Assembly (NCBI GenBank): GCA_003049485.1
Contig: PYST01000020.1
Span: 62,001-126,000 of the forward strand
Length of the DNA: 64,000 bases
Origin: Ophioceras dolichostomum
Lineage: Eukaryota > Ascomycota > Sordariomycetes > Magnaporthales > Ophioceraceae
Direction of reading: 5' to 3'
Shown piece by piece: positions 1 to 11,308 of this stretch. A program made the position numbers and the translations under genes. How positions within the stretch are numbered: the stretch's first letter is position 1; each line of letters begins with the position of its first letter. The notes below the pieces were generated by a model. That model had not been told where the DNA came from, made no database searches, and worked only from the letters and a program-made list of their open reading frames with translations.

Positions 1-110
1 AGAGCCTCCGTCGGGTAAAATTGGAGCAGGGGGCATGGTGCCACCAACACGACAGCGTCCCAAAGATAGGGAGAACTGGACAGGAAGGTAAAATAGAAGC
101 ATGGACTTAC

Positions 111-235
111 GCTTGATAACCGCTTCTCGAATTGTCTCCACCCCAGGTGATGGTGTCTGTCGACGCTAGACAGTCCCCGAGCCTGAAGGCCACGGACATG
201 GCCGTCAGCACCCGGAGAACAGTCCCCGCCGCCAT
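111..235 (-). CDS. 5' exon of a secreted protein, truncated by window edge
   Basis: Reading the minus strand from an ATG at 235 gives about 41 codons, then a clean GTAAGT donor (110-105) after a split codon. The peptide opens with a moderately hydrophobic leader (MAAGTVLRVLTAMSVAF..) that could be a signal peptide. It continues with the striking stretch TITWGGDNSRSGYQ. WGGDNSR-x-GYQ resembles the mature N-terminus of a family of fungal secreted beta-propeller (PQQ-like repeat) proteins; that is memory, not a search. The rest of the gene, and probably most of the first intron, lies left of base 1. A possible acceptor at about 73-74 would give an unconvincing continuation, so I do not extend the model. 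A longer ORF at 205-492 on the same strand is in another frame and is a shadow. Confidence 0.5.
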
Positions 236-3200
236 CTTTGCGGTGTATCGTCCAGACGGCTGTCTCCTGCCTCGCCCTGGCCCTCACGCCCGCCCCGGAC
301 GGTGGTGATCCTGGCGTTGTTCGTTCTCACTTCCGTGTTCGTCGAGGTCGTCGTCGTCAGTGTCGTCTCGAGGGGAGGACGCAGGTTGCCTCGCGCCGGG
401 AAGGGCGAGGAACGACAGTAACCGCTACCTACTATCACGGCGACGGCGAGCACTTCTTGGTGAGAGAGGGCGAAGAAAAGGAGAAGAAGCAACGAGGAAT
501 TAATGGAGCGAAACGAATGTCTATGATATTAATAAACGAGTGTAATGGCAGCAGAAGGTCGCATCGCAGACCTTGAGCACCTTGTGTAAGTTAGGTAAAG
601 TATCTTCCCCTCGTCGACAAGCCAGTCAGCCATGATCCTCCGAGGTGGCGATCGCCCGCATTCATAAGGAACCCGGAAAGACAGTCGTCGCATTTTTTTC
701 GCCGTCTCGGGGTCGCAGTCAACCAGCCTGCTGGCCTGCTTGACCTGCTGCTGGGTACCTTACCGTAGCCACTTGGCAGTACCACGCACCACGGTCGCAT
801 ACCTGCAAATGCCCTGCCCACACCCGCCGCCGCGTCGTCCATCATCCCAATGACCCAATCCCAGGGGCGCCCACCAACGGGTGTTCCTGGATTGGATTGT
901 CTTGGGGGCTCCAGTGGATCAGCAAGCCAAGAAGGACGCTAAACCGGAACACGAAGGTTGGGCGAACCCTTGGCAAGGACAAGCAAGGGCTTGCAGGGGG
1001 GAATAAAATGATTGCAGGGGTGGTCGTGGGGAAGGCCCCCCGAAACGGGCAACCAGAAAACGGCTGGCAGTGAATTCCCCAGGACGCCAAAAAAGCGTGC
1101 ACCAGTCGAAGCCGCCATTCAAGCCACGCGGGAGCATCAGCGATGCCCAGACGCGCTGTTGAGGATCCTATGCTATGTGCCTAGTCGGTGTTGTCGTGCC
1201 TAGGGCTTGGCGGCTCAAAATACGGAGCTTCGAAGACTCTTCTGAAAAGGCCCAGTAACCACTGCATCATCTTCAACCAATTCGTTACCACGTTGGTGGC
1301 ATTGGGTGTGCAGAAGTCATCGCCAGTTCTTCGCAGCAGTCCTTTTCCGTCCCCCGCTTTCCGCTCAGGTACCTATCATCCCTCAATGTGTTAAACCCGG
1401 ACGCGCCCCTCCAGCCATCAATGAATGGTGCCGGCGTGGGCGGCGGACATGTGGCGGTCTCGGTGCCAGCCCTCTCATTGAAATCTTGACCTGACACCGT
1501 CGCATGACTATTGCCCGCTGTAGCTGCTTATACTGAGGGAGGGCTGCAGCTGATGCTCGGTACGAGACAGCGACAGCGCACTCTCGTGTGAGTGTGTGGG
1601 TGGGTGGGTGAGACTGGAGAAATACCTCAGCTCAACGGACTCGAGTCTTTGCCGTCATACCCGAGAGGCACGCACACTCCGCTGTGCGAATACGGCTGGC
1701 TGGAAGGCTGGCTCCCCTCTTTTGCTTCTTAGAGTATCAGCAAGTTGCAGCGAGGCATTAGTTTCGGGCCAGAACCTTCCTTCCTGTGGGGGCAGTCTCT
1801 CTCGTTTTCCCATCAGGCTGCGGTGTCAATATTGTTTCCCGCGGAGGATTCCCGGGGCCAGATGACCGGTCACAATCCGTGAAGGCTCGTAGAGGCTGCT
1901 GGCTTCGGTGGCCGGGCTGTCCAATATTTCGGGCGTCATCAGCCTGCGAGGTGACTTGTTGCAGGCTTAAATCGCGCAATATTGGGGGAAGTTCGCTGCT
2001 CTTTCGTCCGATTTCAGACCAGACCCCATTGCCAAAAGCAAAAATTTTCGAGGCTCTCTTTCTGTTTTGTTGTCGAGAAAGCAAATATGGTGTTCGTTCC
2101 GACTTCCAGGTATCAATCAAATGGCACCTGCACGCCGAGACCATGCGCGCATGCGCCCAGCAGGGACCACACGCTTGGCTCGATAACAATTTGATTGGAA
2201 AAAGTGACGTCTTGGCAATTGCCAACCACACCTCTGTCGAGATCTTTTCATGCGAACCTGTTCTGGAGGGGCAAGATAAAAAAAACAGAAGATCGAAAAA
2301 AAGAAAAGGAAGGATTACTGGACTGCCCGCACCGGACTTCGTCTGGATACATTGTCAGCTCTGACTCTGTGGCCATGAGCACGCATTCCGGCGGCCCTCT
2401 TTCCAAGACGCAGTGTCGCAACGGAAGTCCTGGCACTGCCGGCGGCCCATACATAACTCGAACAGTATTATCTTCCACGGCCCTCGTTATCAGCTGTGAC
2501 TCGAAACCTGGATATGCGGTGGCCAAATCGAGTCTTCATCATCATTCGTTCGGCGAATGAAAGAAAGCCGACCGACCCCCAATCCCAGTGCCCTACTGTT
2601 CTTGCTATCCTTGCCCTTTCCTCTGACCACTGATAGTTCGGCGATTCTGGTTCACTTGACGGCAGCACCTGAGGTCATGGTAAAGGGCGGGGCGCTAGCG
2701 CTCCCACTAGAAGTGGCCTAGCGCGGGGGTCTGAGGCTACGACGTATGCATTCTTCCTCTGCTTTGTCTTTTGACTCTTTTCTGTGGAGGGAGAGCCTCG
2801 TCTGAGTCCTCTAGGGAGGGAATATCGAGTTGTGTCTCACTGAGACAGACGGAGAAGGGAGAAGAGGAACACCAATAGTGACAGCAAAGAAAATAAGGGG
2901 TCGATTCAAACCAACCTCAGTCCAGCATTCAAATGTCTTGTTCGACCGGTATCATCGCTGGCACTGGCGCTGGCACTGGCACTGGTACTCCCTTTCGGCA
3001 TGTACAGTACAAGCTTCAAAGCTCAAAGCGTAGATCATGACACCACGCAAGCTTGATACGAGCGTAACAAGCGCACAAAAAAACGAACATTCTAGACTTC
3101 CAGACTCACAAACCGCTTCGGACTCGTCCGATTGGTGCAGCTCGAGACCCTACATTCATCCGTCTGTTCCGTCCCATCTGTTATCTCCCTCCTGCTTGTC

Positions 3201-5937
3201 CTCTATCTCCTCGCACAACAGACGAAAGGCTGTTCCAAGCAGCGTCGGTAGTGATGAGACGAGACGGGCAATATGGGACGGACGTAGGAAAGCCATGCAC
3301 CGACGACATCCCTTACCTTTCGCTAACCCAATATTTCTCCTGGTCTCGAGCAGTCTGTCTCAACCGGCAACAATAATCCGCAGACATTCAGTCTGGAGAA
3401 TAATGAATGTGGCGCTTCTACGAACGCCACTGGAAGGCCTTGGCATTTTCCTCCTCTGCCGGGCTTTTTCAGTGGGGGAGGGAGTCAAGTGATGAAAGTC
3501 TCAATATCAGCCGCGCTCACGAATGTTCGAGTCTGGTCTGGCCATCAATCAGGACGGATTCGAGACCAATACTCCCGCCATCTGCTGCCCGTCTGTCCGC
3601 CTCCTTTTCTTCAACAGTATTTTTTGTCTAAGTACCTAAGTACTCTTTCTTTGTGTGTCGGTCCTCCTTCCTACGACGACATGACTCTCCCCCTCCCCTC
3701 TCCATCATACACTAAATATTCCGACCAATTGATGCCAGCCAAAAACTCTCAGCTCCCAGAGAAGCAATCCCAAGAAAGCCTGTGTTTGGCCAACGAAGCA
3801 GGCTGGCTTGTCCCTCCGAGTAGCTGTGAGATAATTTTGACGCACCAATCACTATCCCGCGCTCGCCGACTTGCGCTGACAAACGATGTGCAGCTGCCAA
3901 GTGGAGAAGGCGCAGCAGCGCCGTAGTGCTTTTTCCGATCGCTGAAGCCACCAAAGCCAAGTGTCCGAGCTGACGAGTCCAAGCCATCGAGCGCCATGGT
4001 GCAGAGCAGGGTTAGGCAAGCCACGGGACCGCCTCGGCACCAGTTGGCCATTACTTTCCGCCCACTAATACATACAATGTCTCTGTAAGGACATGGACGG
4101 TGGGAGCAATTGGCCGCAGGAGGCTTGAAAACAGCTACGCGATGAGCTATCTCAGGAAAGCCGAGCCGACCTCAATGGTTGCCCCTCTTCTTGAATTCAG
4201 GCACAGCTCATCGCGTATATCCAGAGCATCAACCTCTTTGAGTCTCAGGATCCAGCCAGCTCAGTTAGCACCATGTCTTGCAACAGCCCCTCTCAGAAAG
4301 TAATATTGGTCTGGTCTCGACTCCGCAAGTGCGAGGTGGGCCAGGGAGAACAGCCCACCCAAGGGACATGTCTTCCTCGGGAGAGAATGAAGCGCCGACC
4401 ACTGATCTGGACCTCTACTATAGAGCAAATATATCAACAAACATGTTTTGTAGACTGCCTAGGGACTATGCAACCGTAGCCGAGGCCGATGGGTTCTGCG
4501 CTAAGGCCGGAGGGCTCGGCAGTGCCAGCGCATTGACTGGGGGATGACTGGGGGATCATCGGCGCCAACTTTTGCCGATTCGACTAATCCCTATTCATCG
4601 CCACATCCTCTGCCAACTCATCACAGCGATGAGATTGCCTCACCGTAACCCAAAAGGGTTAATGCACGATGAAAGGAAGCGCCTTCAGGATGGATCACTC
4701 GCACGTGTGCTCGCCTCACGTGAGCCGATGCCCCCTTCCTCTTGTTCCAGTTGGGTATCAACACGCTATTCTGGAAGTCTGCCCGGCAACCTGCCTGGGA
4801 TCAGACTCCGCGCTCTTTACCGACCACGGTCCAAGTTCAATAAGCTTCCGGACAAGCTGCCACCCGGGGTCCTCCCCGATCCTTCACGGGCCCATACGAG
4901 CTGTCAGGCCCCAAGCTGCTGAAGTCATCAATCAATCCCCACCAGAGCTACGGAGCTGGCCTGGCTGTGCAGCCAGCACTTCAACACTTGTTGACTCTAT
5001 CCGTAGCTCGGGTCTGTCAGAGAAGACAGTATAGACACAAAGGATATCGGTTTTTACCAACGTCAACTTTCTCGGCCGGGAACAGTGCCTACCTACCTAG
5101 CTCTAGCTCTGTCGGCTTTTGGTCCCGTCGTCCGATTCCAACATGTGAGGTACCTGTAGCAGGTGCAGTTACAGATTAGACCCGAGGACCTGGTTGAGCT
5201 GGAAGCTTTCGAAACAAAGGCAACAACAGACGAGCAGCCCCTCATCTCATTAATTTTTGATCATCATGAACGCCGCCGGGAGATCTGCAGTGCGACCCTC
5301 CAAACCCTCCCAAGCTCGCGAAAAGCTCCGCGCTTCGGGCGGCTGTGCCTCGCAGCTAACGGGCGCCTAGCGCGTCTTTCTGCACGGGTCATTGGCTCTC
5401 CGGCGCGTTGGCCACTCAGAAGAGCCCAGGTCGCGGGTGAGCTTACCTCGATCTTCGGCTCCAAGTCTTCCGCGTGGCGCCGCCAATCAGGTACCGGGAA
5501 ATTTCATCGTGGCTGTGGCTCAGCGGACCGTTTTCCCCAACCCAGCCAAGACCCCCGCCCCTCATAAGCCAGCGGATCCAAATTTAGGGTCCACAGCCAA
5601 AATGCGGCCCTCGTTTGGGTTACCATTCCGCTTTCCGGTCGTGTGCGAATAGCTTCAACGGCTTCGCGGCTGACATAGCAGCCGTAGGTAGGTAGCCAGC
5701 CTGGCTAGGCTGCACTTCGCCCACGATGAAGGTAATATATAAACAAGTGTTATTCCGCCCAGAAGGTCATTCAAATTTTCTATCATCATCAGCATCATCA
5801 TCATTAGCAACAACAACAACCACAACACAACAGCTTCACTCGAACAAAACAGCTTCTTTACCTATCAGATCATCGATATCAACAACATCTCGACTACAAC
5901 TCACCAACAAGAACAACAACAACAACCAACAATCACA
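236..5937. other. Long intergenic region, no supported gene
   Basis: About 5.7 kb without a convincing gene. ORFs of 60-190 codons occur on both strands but lack signal peptides, motifs, plausible splice structure or codon bias. A short imperfect CTGGCA-type repeat lies at 2957-2988. The last 200 bases are the promoter and CAA-rich 5' leader of the cupredoxin gene. Confidence 0.6.
5736..5743 (+). promoter_or_regulatory. TATA box of cupredoxin gene
   Basis: TATATAAA about 195 bases before the ATG at 5938. It is followed by an A/C-rich leader full of CAA triplets, typical of strongly expressed fungal genes. Confidence 0.55.
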
Positions 5938-6498
5938 ATGTTCACCATGAAGACCGTCACCGCCCTCCTCTTCTCCGCCGCCGCCGTCTCCGCGGCCCCG
6001 ACACCCACCCAGCCCACCGGCACCAGCAGCACAGTGCAGCTGACGGGCGTCACCCACTTCGTCAAGGCCGGCGCCTTCGGCCAGCTCAAGTTTGACCCCG
6101 AGATCACGACCGCACAGATCGGCGACGTCGTCGAGTTCCACTTCGCGCCCAAGAACCACTCGGTGGCGCAGTCCAACTTCGCGAACCCGTGCCAGCCCAA
6201 CCCGCAAAATCCGGGGGCCGCCTTCTTCGCGGGCTTCAACTTCGCCGTCGACGCGGGCCAGTCCAAGGACGTGTTCCAGATCGTCGTCGAGGATACCAAG
6301 CCCATCTGGTACTACTGCCCGCAGACCAAGGGGAACCACTGCCAGATGGGCATGGCGGGAGTCATCAACCAGCCGGACAGCCCGGACTTCAGCCTGGTCA
6401 AGTACAAGGAGGCCGCCGCGAAGACCGGCACCTCTGTTGTTGGCGCTCAGCAGGGCGGCAAGATCATTCCCAACCCGCGCCCTCTTGATGGCATCTAA
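5938..6498 (+). CDS. Secreted cupredoxin (plastocyanin-like) protein
   Basis: Single-exon gene of 186 aa. A signal peptide covers about residues 1-19 (MFTMKTVTALLFSAAAVSA), followed by a Thr/Pro linker and one cupredoxin domain from about 33 to 150. The type-1 copper ligands appear complete: His74 in PKNHSV, then Cys127, His134 and Met139 in the YYCPQTKGNHCQMGM segment. This matches the fungal extracellular serine-rich/cupredoxin family. These bind copper outside the cell; their electron-transfer partners are mostly unknown. Unlike many relatives it lacks a Ser-rich tail and a GPI signal, ending in PNPRPLDGI, so it is probably freely secreted. An alternative start is Met4. A TATA box and CAA-rich leader precede it. 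Confidence 0.9.
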   Translation: MFTMKTVTALLFSAAAVSAAPTPTQPTGTSSTVQLTGVTHFVKAGAFGQLKFDPEITTAQIGDVVEFHFAPKNHSVAQSNFANPCQPNPQNPGAAFFAGFNFAVDAGQSKDVFQIVVEDTKPIWYYCPQTKGNHCQMGMAGVINQPDSPDFSLVKYKEAAAKTGTSVVGAQQGGKIIPNPRPLDGI

Positions 6499-8167
6499 GC
6501 GGGCTCTTGTCGCATCATCATCATTTTCTCCTCCCTTTCTTTTTTCTTTCCTTTTTTTCACCTAGCTTCTCTTCTTTACTCTCGCTCATCCATTCCTTTC
6601 CAACACTTCTTTTCATTTTCTCTTCTTCTGTGCATAGCGACGGTTGCATTTTCTGGGAGCATAGCATCTTTTTGGGAGCTTTCTCTTTTCTCTCCTTGAT
6701 ACCAGGCATTGCATATATATAGATACTGGATAGAACGTCATCAGCATTGGGATGGAGTTCCGGAAATCCATTCAATTTCAGGGGGATTCATTGCGTCACA
6801 GCGACATTGGTAATTTTAGGGGTCTCTTCTAGGAGGATCGCTTACTTGTTTGGCTGGCTGGCCGTGGCCGCGGCCCGCGATTTGTGTTTGTTGGCCGTTT
6901 AGCTTAGCCTACCTGATCTGATAATCTCAAGCACCATCCCCAATTTTGACGTCTGTGTTCCATAATTTAGTTCGCGGGATTCTCCTCAGCCGACCGTGAC
7001 AGGAGGCCATATGGGCCCACGTAATCCATCACTCCCTCGTCACATGAACGATGGAAGCAATTTTGGCACTTTTCATCCCATCTACCTACACACACTCACT
7101 ACTCCTCTTGGTCGTTTTGATCCTGTTCATCCTCTTCTCTCTGATCCACTCACTCATGACTTGTGGCCCTTTGTAAGGCATACTGCATCTCAGTGAAACT
7201 AACACTTCACATCTTTGCGCATACTGGCCGCCCTATTTCGTCCCATTATTCAGCGAATAGTATGGAGCCATTCCCCAGACATGCCCTCAAACACCAAGCT
7301 GAGAAATGCTTGTTTCCTTTCATGTACGTAGGGTGAGACAAAAATATGCCCTCCCTGTCTTAACGATGTCCGTGTATTCGGGTCCGCTCACCTCCGGTCG
7401 TCTAACTGAGCCTCCGGCAAGGCCCGCTGAAGGCCGGCCACACGCACCATTCCCCCCTGAAACAAACAAGGCCATACCCTTTCTGCTTCTCCTCCCCCCC
7501 CCCCCTCTTTCTGTCAGGTCACAAGTAGGGCCGCTACCCTCGATCCTTGAAGGGTCCCCAATCACGTCCTCGCTGAAAAGAAATACTGGCTCATGCCGGG
7601 GAACACCAATCCAAAGACAGCTTTGGCCGGCCTAGCTAGCGGTCACGGAGCTCCAAGGCCGTCACAAAACACCGATCCACCGCGCTGCTGTCGACGGGCA
7701 GGCGGGCCGAGCTCTCACCCGGCCTGAACTACCTGGAGCCAGTCATTGCAACTCCTCCGCCATTCTACTACACCACAGCCACACCACTCGAGGTCTGGCA
7801 TTGGACGCCTGCCTTCTACGGGGCAGACTTTCTTGCCCAGGCAGACCAGCCAGACCGTCTTGGCTACGCTTAGGTGGCCTTTGAGTCACTGAGGGCTTCA
7901 CCCTTGGGATCTTTCAGACGGCGAGCGATGGCTCGGGCATCTTGCGTTTACCAGTGTCCCGAGAACAGGTCAGAGAACGGAGATGTATAAAGCTTCGCAT
8001 GTTTGCCCCTTTCCGGACTGGCCAAACTCTCACTCCCATCATCACAGCAGCAACAAAGACAACAACAACCCTCCTCACAGCAACAAAAGCAAACTCTTTT
8101 CCTCTCAACGCTCACCTCTTCTTTCTCAATTTCACTTAACTACTTTCCCAAACCTACCCCATTCAAA
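6499..8167. other. Intergenic region
   Basis: Pyrimidine-rich 3' flank of the cupredoxin gene (about 6510-6640), then no recognisable gene. A C-homopolymer interrupts 7491-7506. The last 190 bases are the promoter and CAACAA-rich leader of the next gene. Confidence 0.6.
7986..7991 (+). promoter_or_regulatory. TATA box of small secreted protein gene
   Basis: TATAAA 182 bases before the ATG at 8168, followed by a CAA-repeat-rich leader. Confidence 0.5.
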
Positions 8168-8692
8168 ATGAAGGCTACTTTCTTCCTCGCCGGCCTCCTG
8201 GCCGCCCTCCCCATCATGGCTACCCCGATCGAGGACGTCAGCGCGAAGCGTGACTCCATCAAGATCTACCTTTGCAAGAAGAAGGGTGCCAGCTCCAAGG
8301 ACTCTAACTGCCGCGACTTCATCAGCAACTCGGGCGACTGCAGTAAGTTGTCTTCCTGTCTCCTCTCTCACGTCTAGCTAGTACTGTCTAGCAGTGCTAG
8401 TCAGTGTTATTGCCTTGTCAGCAATTAGTAGCACCAAGTAGCAGCGAAAAATATCTTCTTGACAATAATTACTGACTACAATGGGGGAAATTACTTAGTC
8501 GACCTCGATGTCCACGAGGACGGCAAGTGGGGTGACGACGTATCCTCGCTCGACACCTACGGCCACAAGTGCATGTTCTACAAGGACCAGGGCTGCGCCA
8601 ACACCGGCCAGGAGGTCCTCACGACCACGGGCCAGACTACTGATCTAGGCCAGGAGTGGGAGGACGTCATCTCGTCTTACAAGTGCGAGTAA
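8168..8692 (+). CDS. Small secreted six-cysteine protein
   Basis: Two exons, 8168-8342 and 8499-8692; the intron 8343-8498 has GTAAGT, a CTGAC branch point and TTAG. The product is 122 aa. It has a signal peptide of about 18 residues (MKATFFLAGLLAALPIMA) and a short pro-segment ending in Lys27-Arg28, a Kex2-type site. The acidic mature domain has six cysteines (C36, C48, C58, C83, C91, C121), enough for three disulfides. The first exon alone would end in a stop shortly after the donor, and the splice restores the frame exactly. No family was recognised. Size, Kex2 site and cysteine count are those of small secreted effector-like or antimicrobial-like fungal proteins, but function is not deducible. 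It is flanked by long gene-free DNA on both sides. Confidence 0.8.
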
Positions 8693-9948
8693 AGAGAAGG
8701 AGAAAGAACGGGCATACCAAGTACTATACTACCAATCGTCCCTCTTATTTACGATCCCAGATCGGACATCGTCCTTCCAGGGCTTGACAATGTAGAGGTC
8801 AAGATAGATCCTTCCTACCCACATTGCCTACTACTACCACCACTCACTTCTGTAGTCAGAGGCCTTTCTTCTCTACTGCTATTGTCAGAGCGAGGGGGGA
8901 ATTAGGAGTGTAGATTTTGCTATTTCGTCTACTGCTTTGTTGCTGCTGTCGTGCAAAGCTTCTCCAGTACCGTTCTGCCAATGGAGGTTCTTTTCGTGCT
9001 ATGATTCTCAATTCCTCACTCTCGACACTGACGGAGTGCTTTGTTGCCTGACAGGTCTCTCTCATGCAGTGCCATTCGCGAAGAGCGTCAAGGGGTGAAC
9101 GCTCTTACGAGGGCCTCTGGTATCGATGGCCTCTGGTATGTCGGCCCTTTCTTTCAAATCCTTTGTGGATGGTTCTACTATTGAGGCGTTTGTATCGTCG
9201 AGTATTGTCCAATGATGTCGAAATGTAGTATGTACTAGCAGCGTGGGCACGTAGTTGAATCAACACGGCCTTCAAACGACTCTAACGACTCAGCATGGGC
9301 CATTGGGAGGATTGCTCCTGTCCTTTGATCAGTCGAACACCCAGCCATCGCTTTGCTCGCGATTCGTGATTCTAATCACCTATTAGATAGTAGGACTTGA
9401 GGCTGAACCTGGTGTACTGTACAACATGATCGAATCCGCCCACAAGTGGCTTGTAGGCTGATAGTGGCTGTCAACACTGCGCGTCTGCAGAGGCCATTGG
9501 AGGAGCCTGCCAATGAGGTGTACTGCCAAGCAAATCGAGATGTGCAGCACTCTACTCGTGCGAAGGTGGATGGGCGGCGGGTGGCACGGAGTCGTCGAGA
9601 CAATATCACAACCGCCAAGGCCCCAGAGCGGCGTCGCGGCTACCAGAACTGGATGTGCACGCCACCGCAGCTGACTGACCGGGTGTTCCACATACAGTTA
9701 CTATTAGGTGTTGTGGAATGGTGTTGCAAGCACACCGTCGGGTCGTTCCCAAGGAGGCACTAATGGTAGGTAATCTACGCGACGGGCAAACTTCAACCTA
9801 GCAGTCGGCTGCTGCCTCCTCATGCATCGCAGGGAGCAACAGCAAACAAATGCAAATTACGTACGGCGTATTCTACGGCACTGCCTTGCCAAGGCTGGGC
9901 TTTTGGCCACGGGCTCCTCGGTGGGTTGTTCGGGGCCACCGGCGGGGA

Positions 9949-9967
9949 GTACTGAGAACCTTGATGG
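9949..9967 (-). promoter_or_regulatory. Candidate zinc-response element, copy 1
   Basis: The minus strand reads CCATCAAGGTTCTCAGTAC. It matches 18 of 19 bases of the plus-strand site at 12829-12847 (A in place of G). The core CAAGGT is, as I recall, the hexamer recognised by the zinc-starvation factor ZafA of Aspergillus fumigatus. It lies about 760 bases upstream of the His/Cys-motif secreted protein. The repeat is seen directly; the zinc role is inference. Confidence 0.4.
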
Positions 9968-10492
9968 ACGGAGGGCGTGTGGAGACCGATGGATGTCTTA
10001 ACAGGACACCGGGTCCGGGGCACCAACTCGGCGGGAGCAAATACGCGGACTCCACTGAATGCGACCTCCAAGTTCCTAAATGGAAGAAAGTGGCTGGGTG
10101 AATGTTGTTCTTTGATTGCTTGCCTCGGCGAGAACCAGTATGATGGATGGCGGGGAAGCTTGGCGGCTCATTGAACCAGGCAGAGGGACCCTTGGACACT
10201 GGCCATTCATGTACCCTTGGAGACTCAGAGGTGGGAGGCCTTGGTACAACCAACCCGGTGTTATATCAGTTGATGCAGTAGTAGTTTACCTATTAGTTAG
10301 CTGTTTCGGCTCCATAGATGCTCGTGAGTATCAAGAAGCGGTCCCTGCCAAGCCATTCCATCACACTCGCCGGCTAATCACTCTCATCCGATACCTAACA
10401 CATCCAAAGTGAAGTCTGAGGAGATATTTGCTCATAATAACTCTGTGCAGGATTTTTCGTTACCCAGTGATTGTGGTTGCCCGGTCTGCAGG

Positions 10493-10499
10493 TATAAAA
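10493..10499 (+). promoter_or_regulatory. TATA box of His-Cys secreted protein gene
   Basis: TATAAAA 233 bases before the ATG at 10726. Confidence 0.45.
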
Positions 10500-10725
10500 A
10501 AATATCACCCTCCTCTTGCATCGCGTCTGGGTCTCACCTTCCTTCCCTCGCACACCCTCTCAACGAACAACCAATCCGCTTGCTCGCTCGCCTTGACGCA
10601 AGCTTTCCGCACTCGCTCATCGCAGCACGTTCGTCGCCTCGAGGGTAAACTGCCAGACCCGTCAATTGCGCACCTACTCTTTTCTCTCGCTCAGGAAACA
10701 ACCCAGCGCAAATCTCTCTCTCAAG

Positions 10726-11308
10726 ATGAAGGTCGCTCAGATCCTCGCCGTTGTCGGCTTGGCCATAACGGCATCTATGGCCCAGGCGCCCTCTCCGACC
10801 GAGTCGTTGGGCTGTGTCGCTCACGGCGATCACTGGTAGGCTTTTTCCTTCCCCAAACAACCATCGCAATCCCACCCACACCTAACGCATCACTCTCCTC
10901 GGGACACCAAGGCACTGCGAGGGCTCCCGCGCCACCCAGACCACTGGTGCTCCCGCCGTCACCACCGCCTCCACCACCCCAGTGACTAGCACCACCAGCA
11001 CTGCCTCGCACGACCACGACGACGATCACGACCACGACCACTCCAGCACCAGCAACGGCTCCCACAGTCTCCCTCCCTCACCCACCGCCTCGGTCGGCTG
11101 CACGCCGCACGGTGACCACTGGCACTGCGACGGCCCCGTCTCCACTACTACCACTACGTCCGCCCCCACCGGCACCGGCGCCGCGTCGAACGGCACCGCC
11201 ACGACATCTCGCCCCGTCTCTGTCGGCGCCGCTGTTGCAGGAGCCCGTGGTGCTGGTCTCGGCGTCGCTGCTGGCGCTGTCGTCGGCGCTGCGCTGCTTG
11301 TGCTTTGA
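10726..11308 (+). CDS. Secreted His/Cys-motif protein, putative extracellular zinc binder
   Basis: Two exons, 10726-10835 and 10912-11308 (intron GTAGGC..CTAAC..AAG), 168 aa. A signal peptide covers about 1-20 (MKVAQILAVVGLAITASMAQ). Two copies of a Cys/His module follow: C30-x2-H33-G-D-H36-W-H38-C39 and C100-x2-H103-G-D-H106-W-H108-C109. Between them is a Thr/Ser-rich linker with a run of alternating His and Asp (about 62-75). The C-terminus is Ser/Thr/Gly-rich and ends in a hydrophobic tail (GAVVGAALLVL), suggesting a GPI anchor. The downstream ZIP transporter has three modules with the same spacing in its extracellular N-terminus, so I infer a surface zinc-binding partner. The intron splits the codon just before H38-C39. 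Not a family I can name. Confidence 0.8.

Larger units (their letters stand above)
8693..10725. other. Intergenic region / promoter of His-Cys secreted protein
   Basis: No gene recognised. It contains the 19-bp element at 9949-9967, shared in inverse orientation with the region upstream of the ZIP transporter, and a TATA box at 10493. Confidence 0.55.

Noticed and set aside
205..492. 95-codon minus-strand ORF with a Leu-rich start
   Set aside because: It overlaps, in another frame, the better supported exon at 111-235 with consensus donor; composition after the first 20 residues is not protein-like.
1758..2364. Overlapping 157- and 192-codon ORFs on opposite strands
   Set aside because: No domain, no signal peptide, erratic composition and mutual overlap; probably chance.
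2933..3031. Short ORF with Gly-Thr repeats (AGTGAGTGTG)
   Set aside because: Only 32 codons and produced by a simple DNA repeat.
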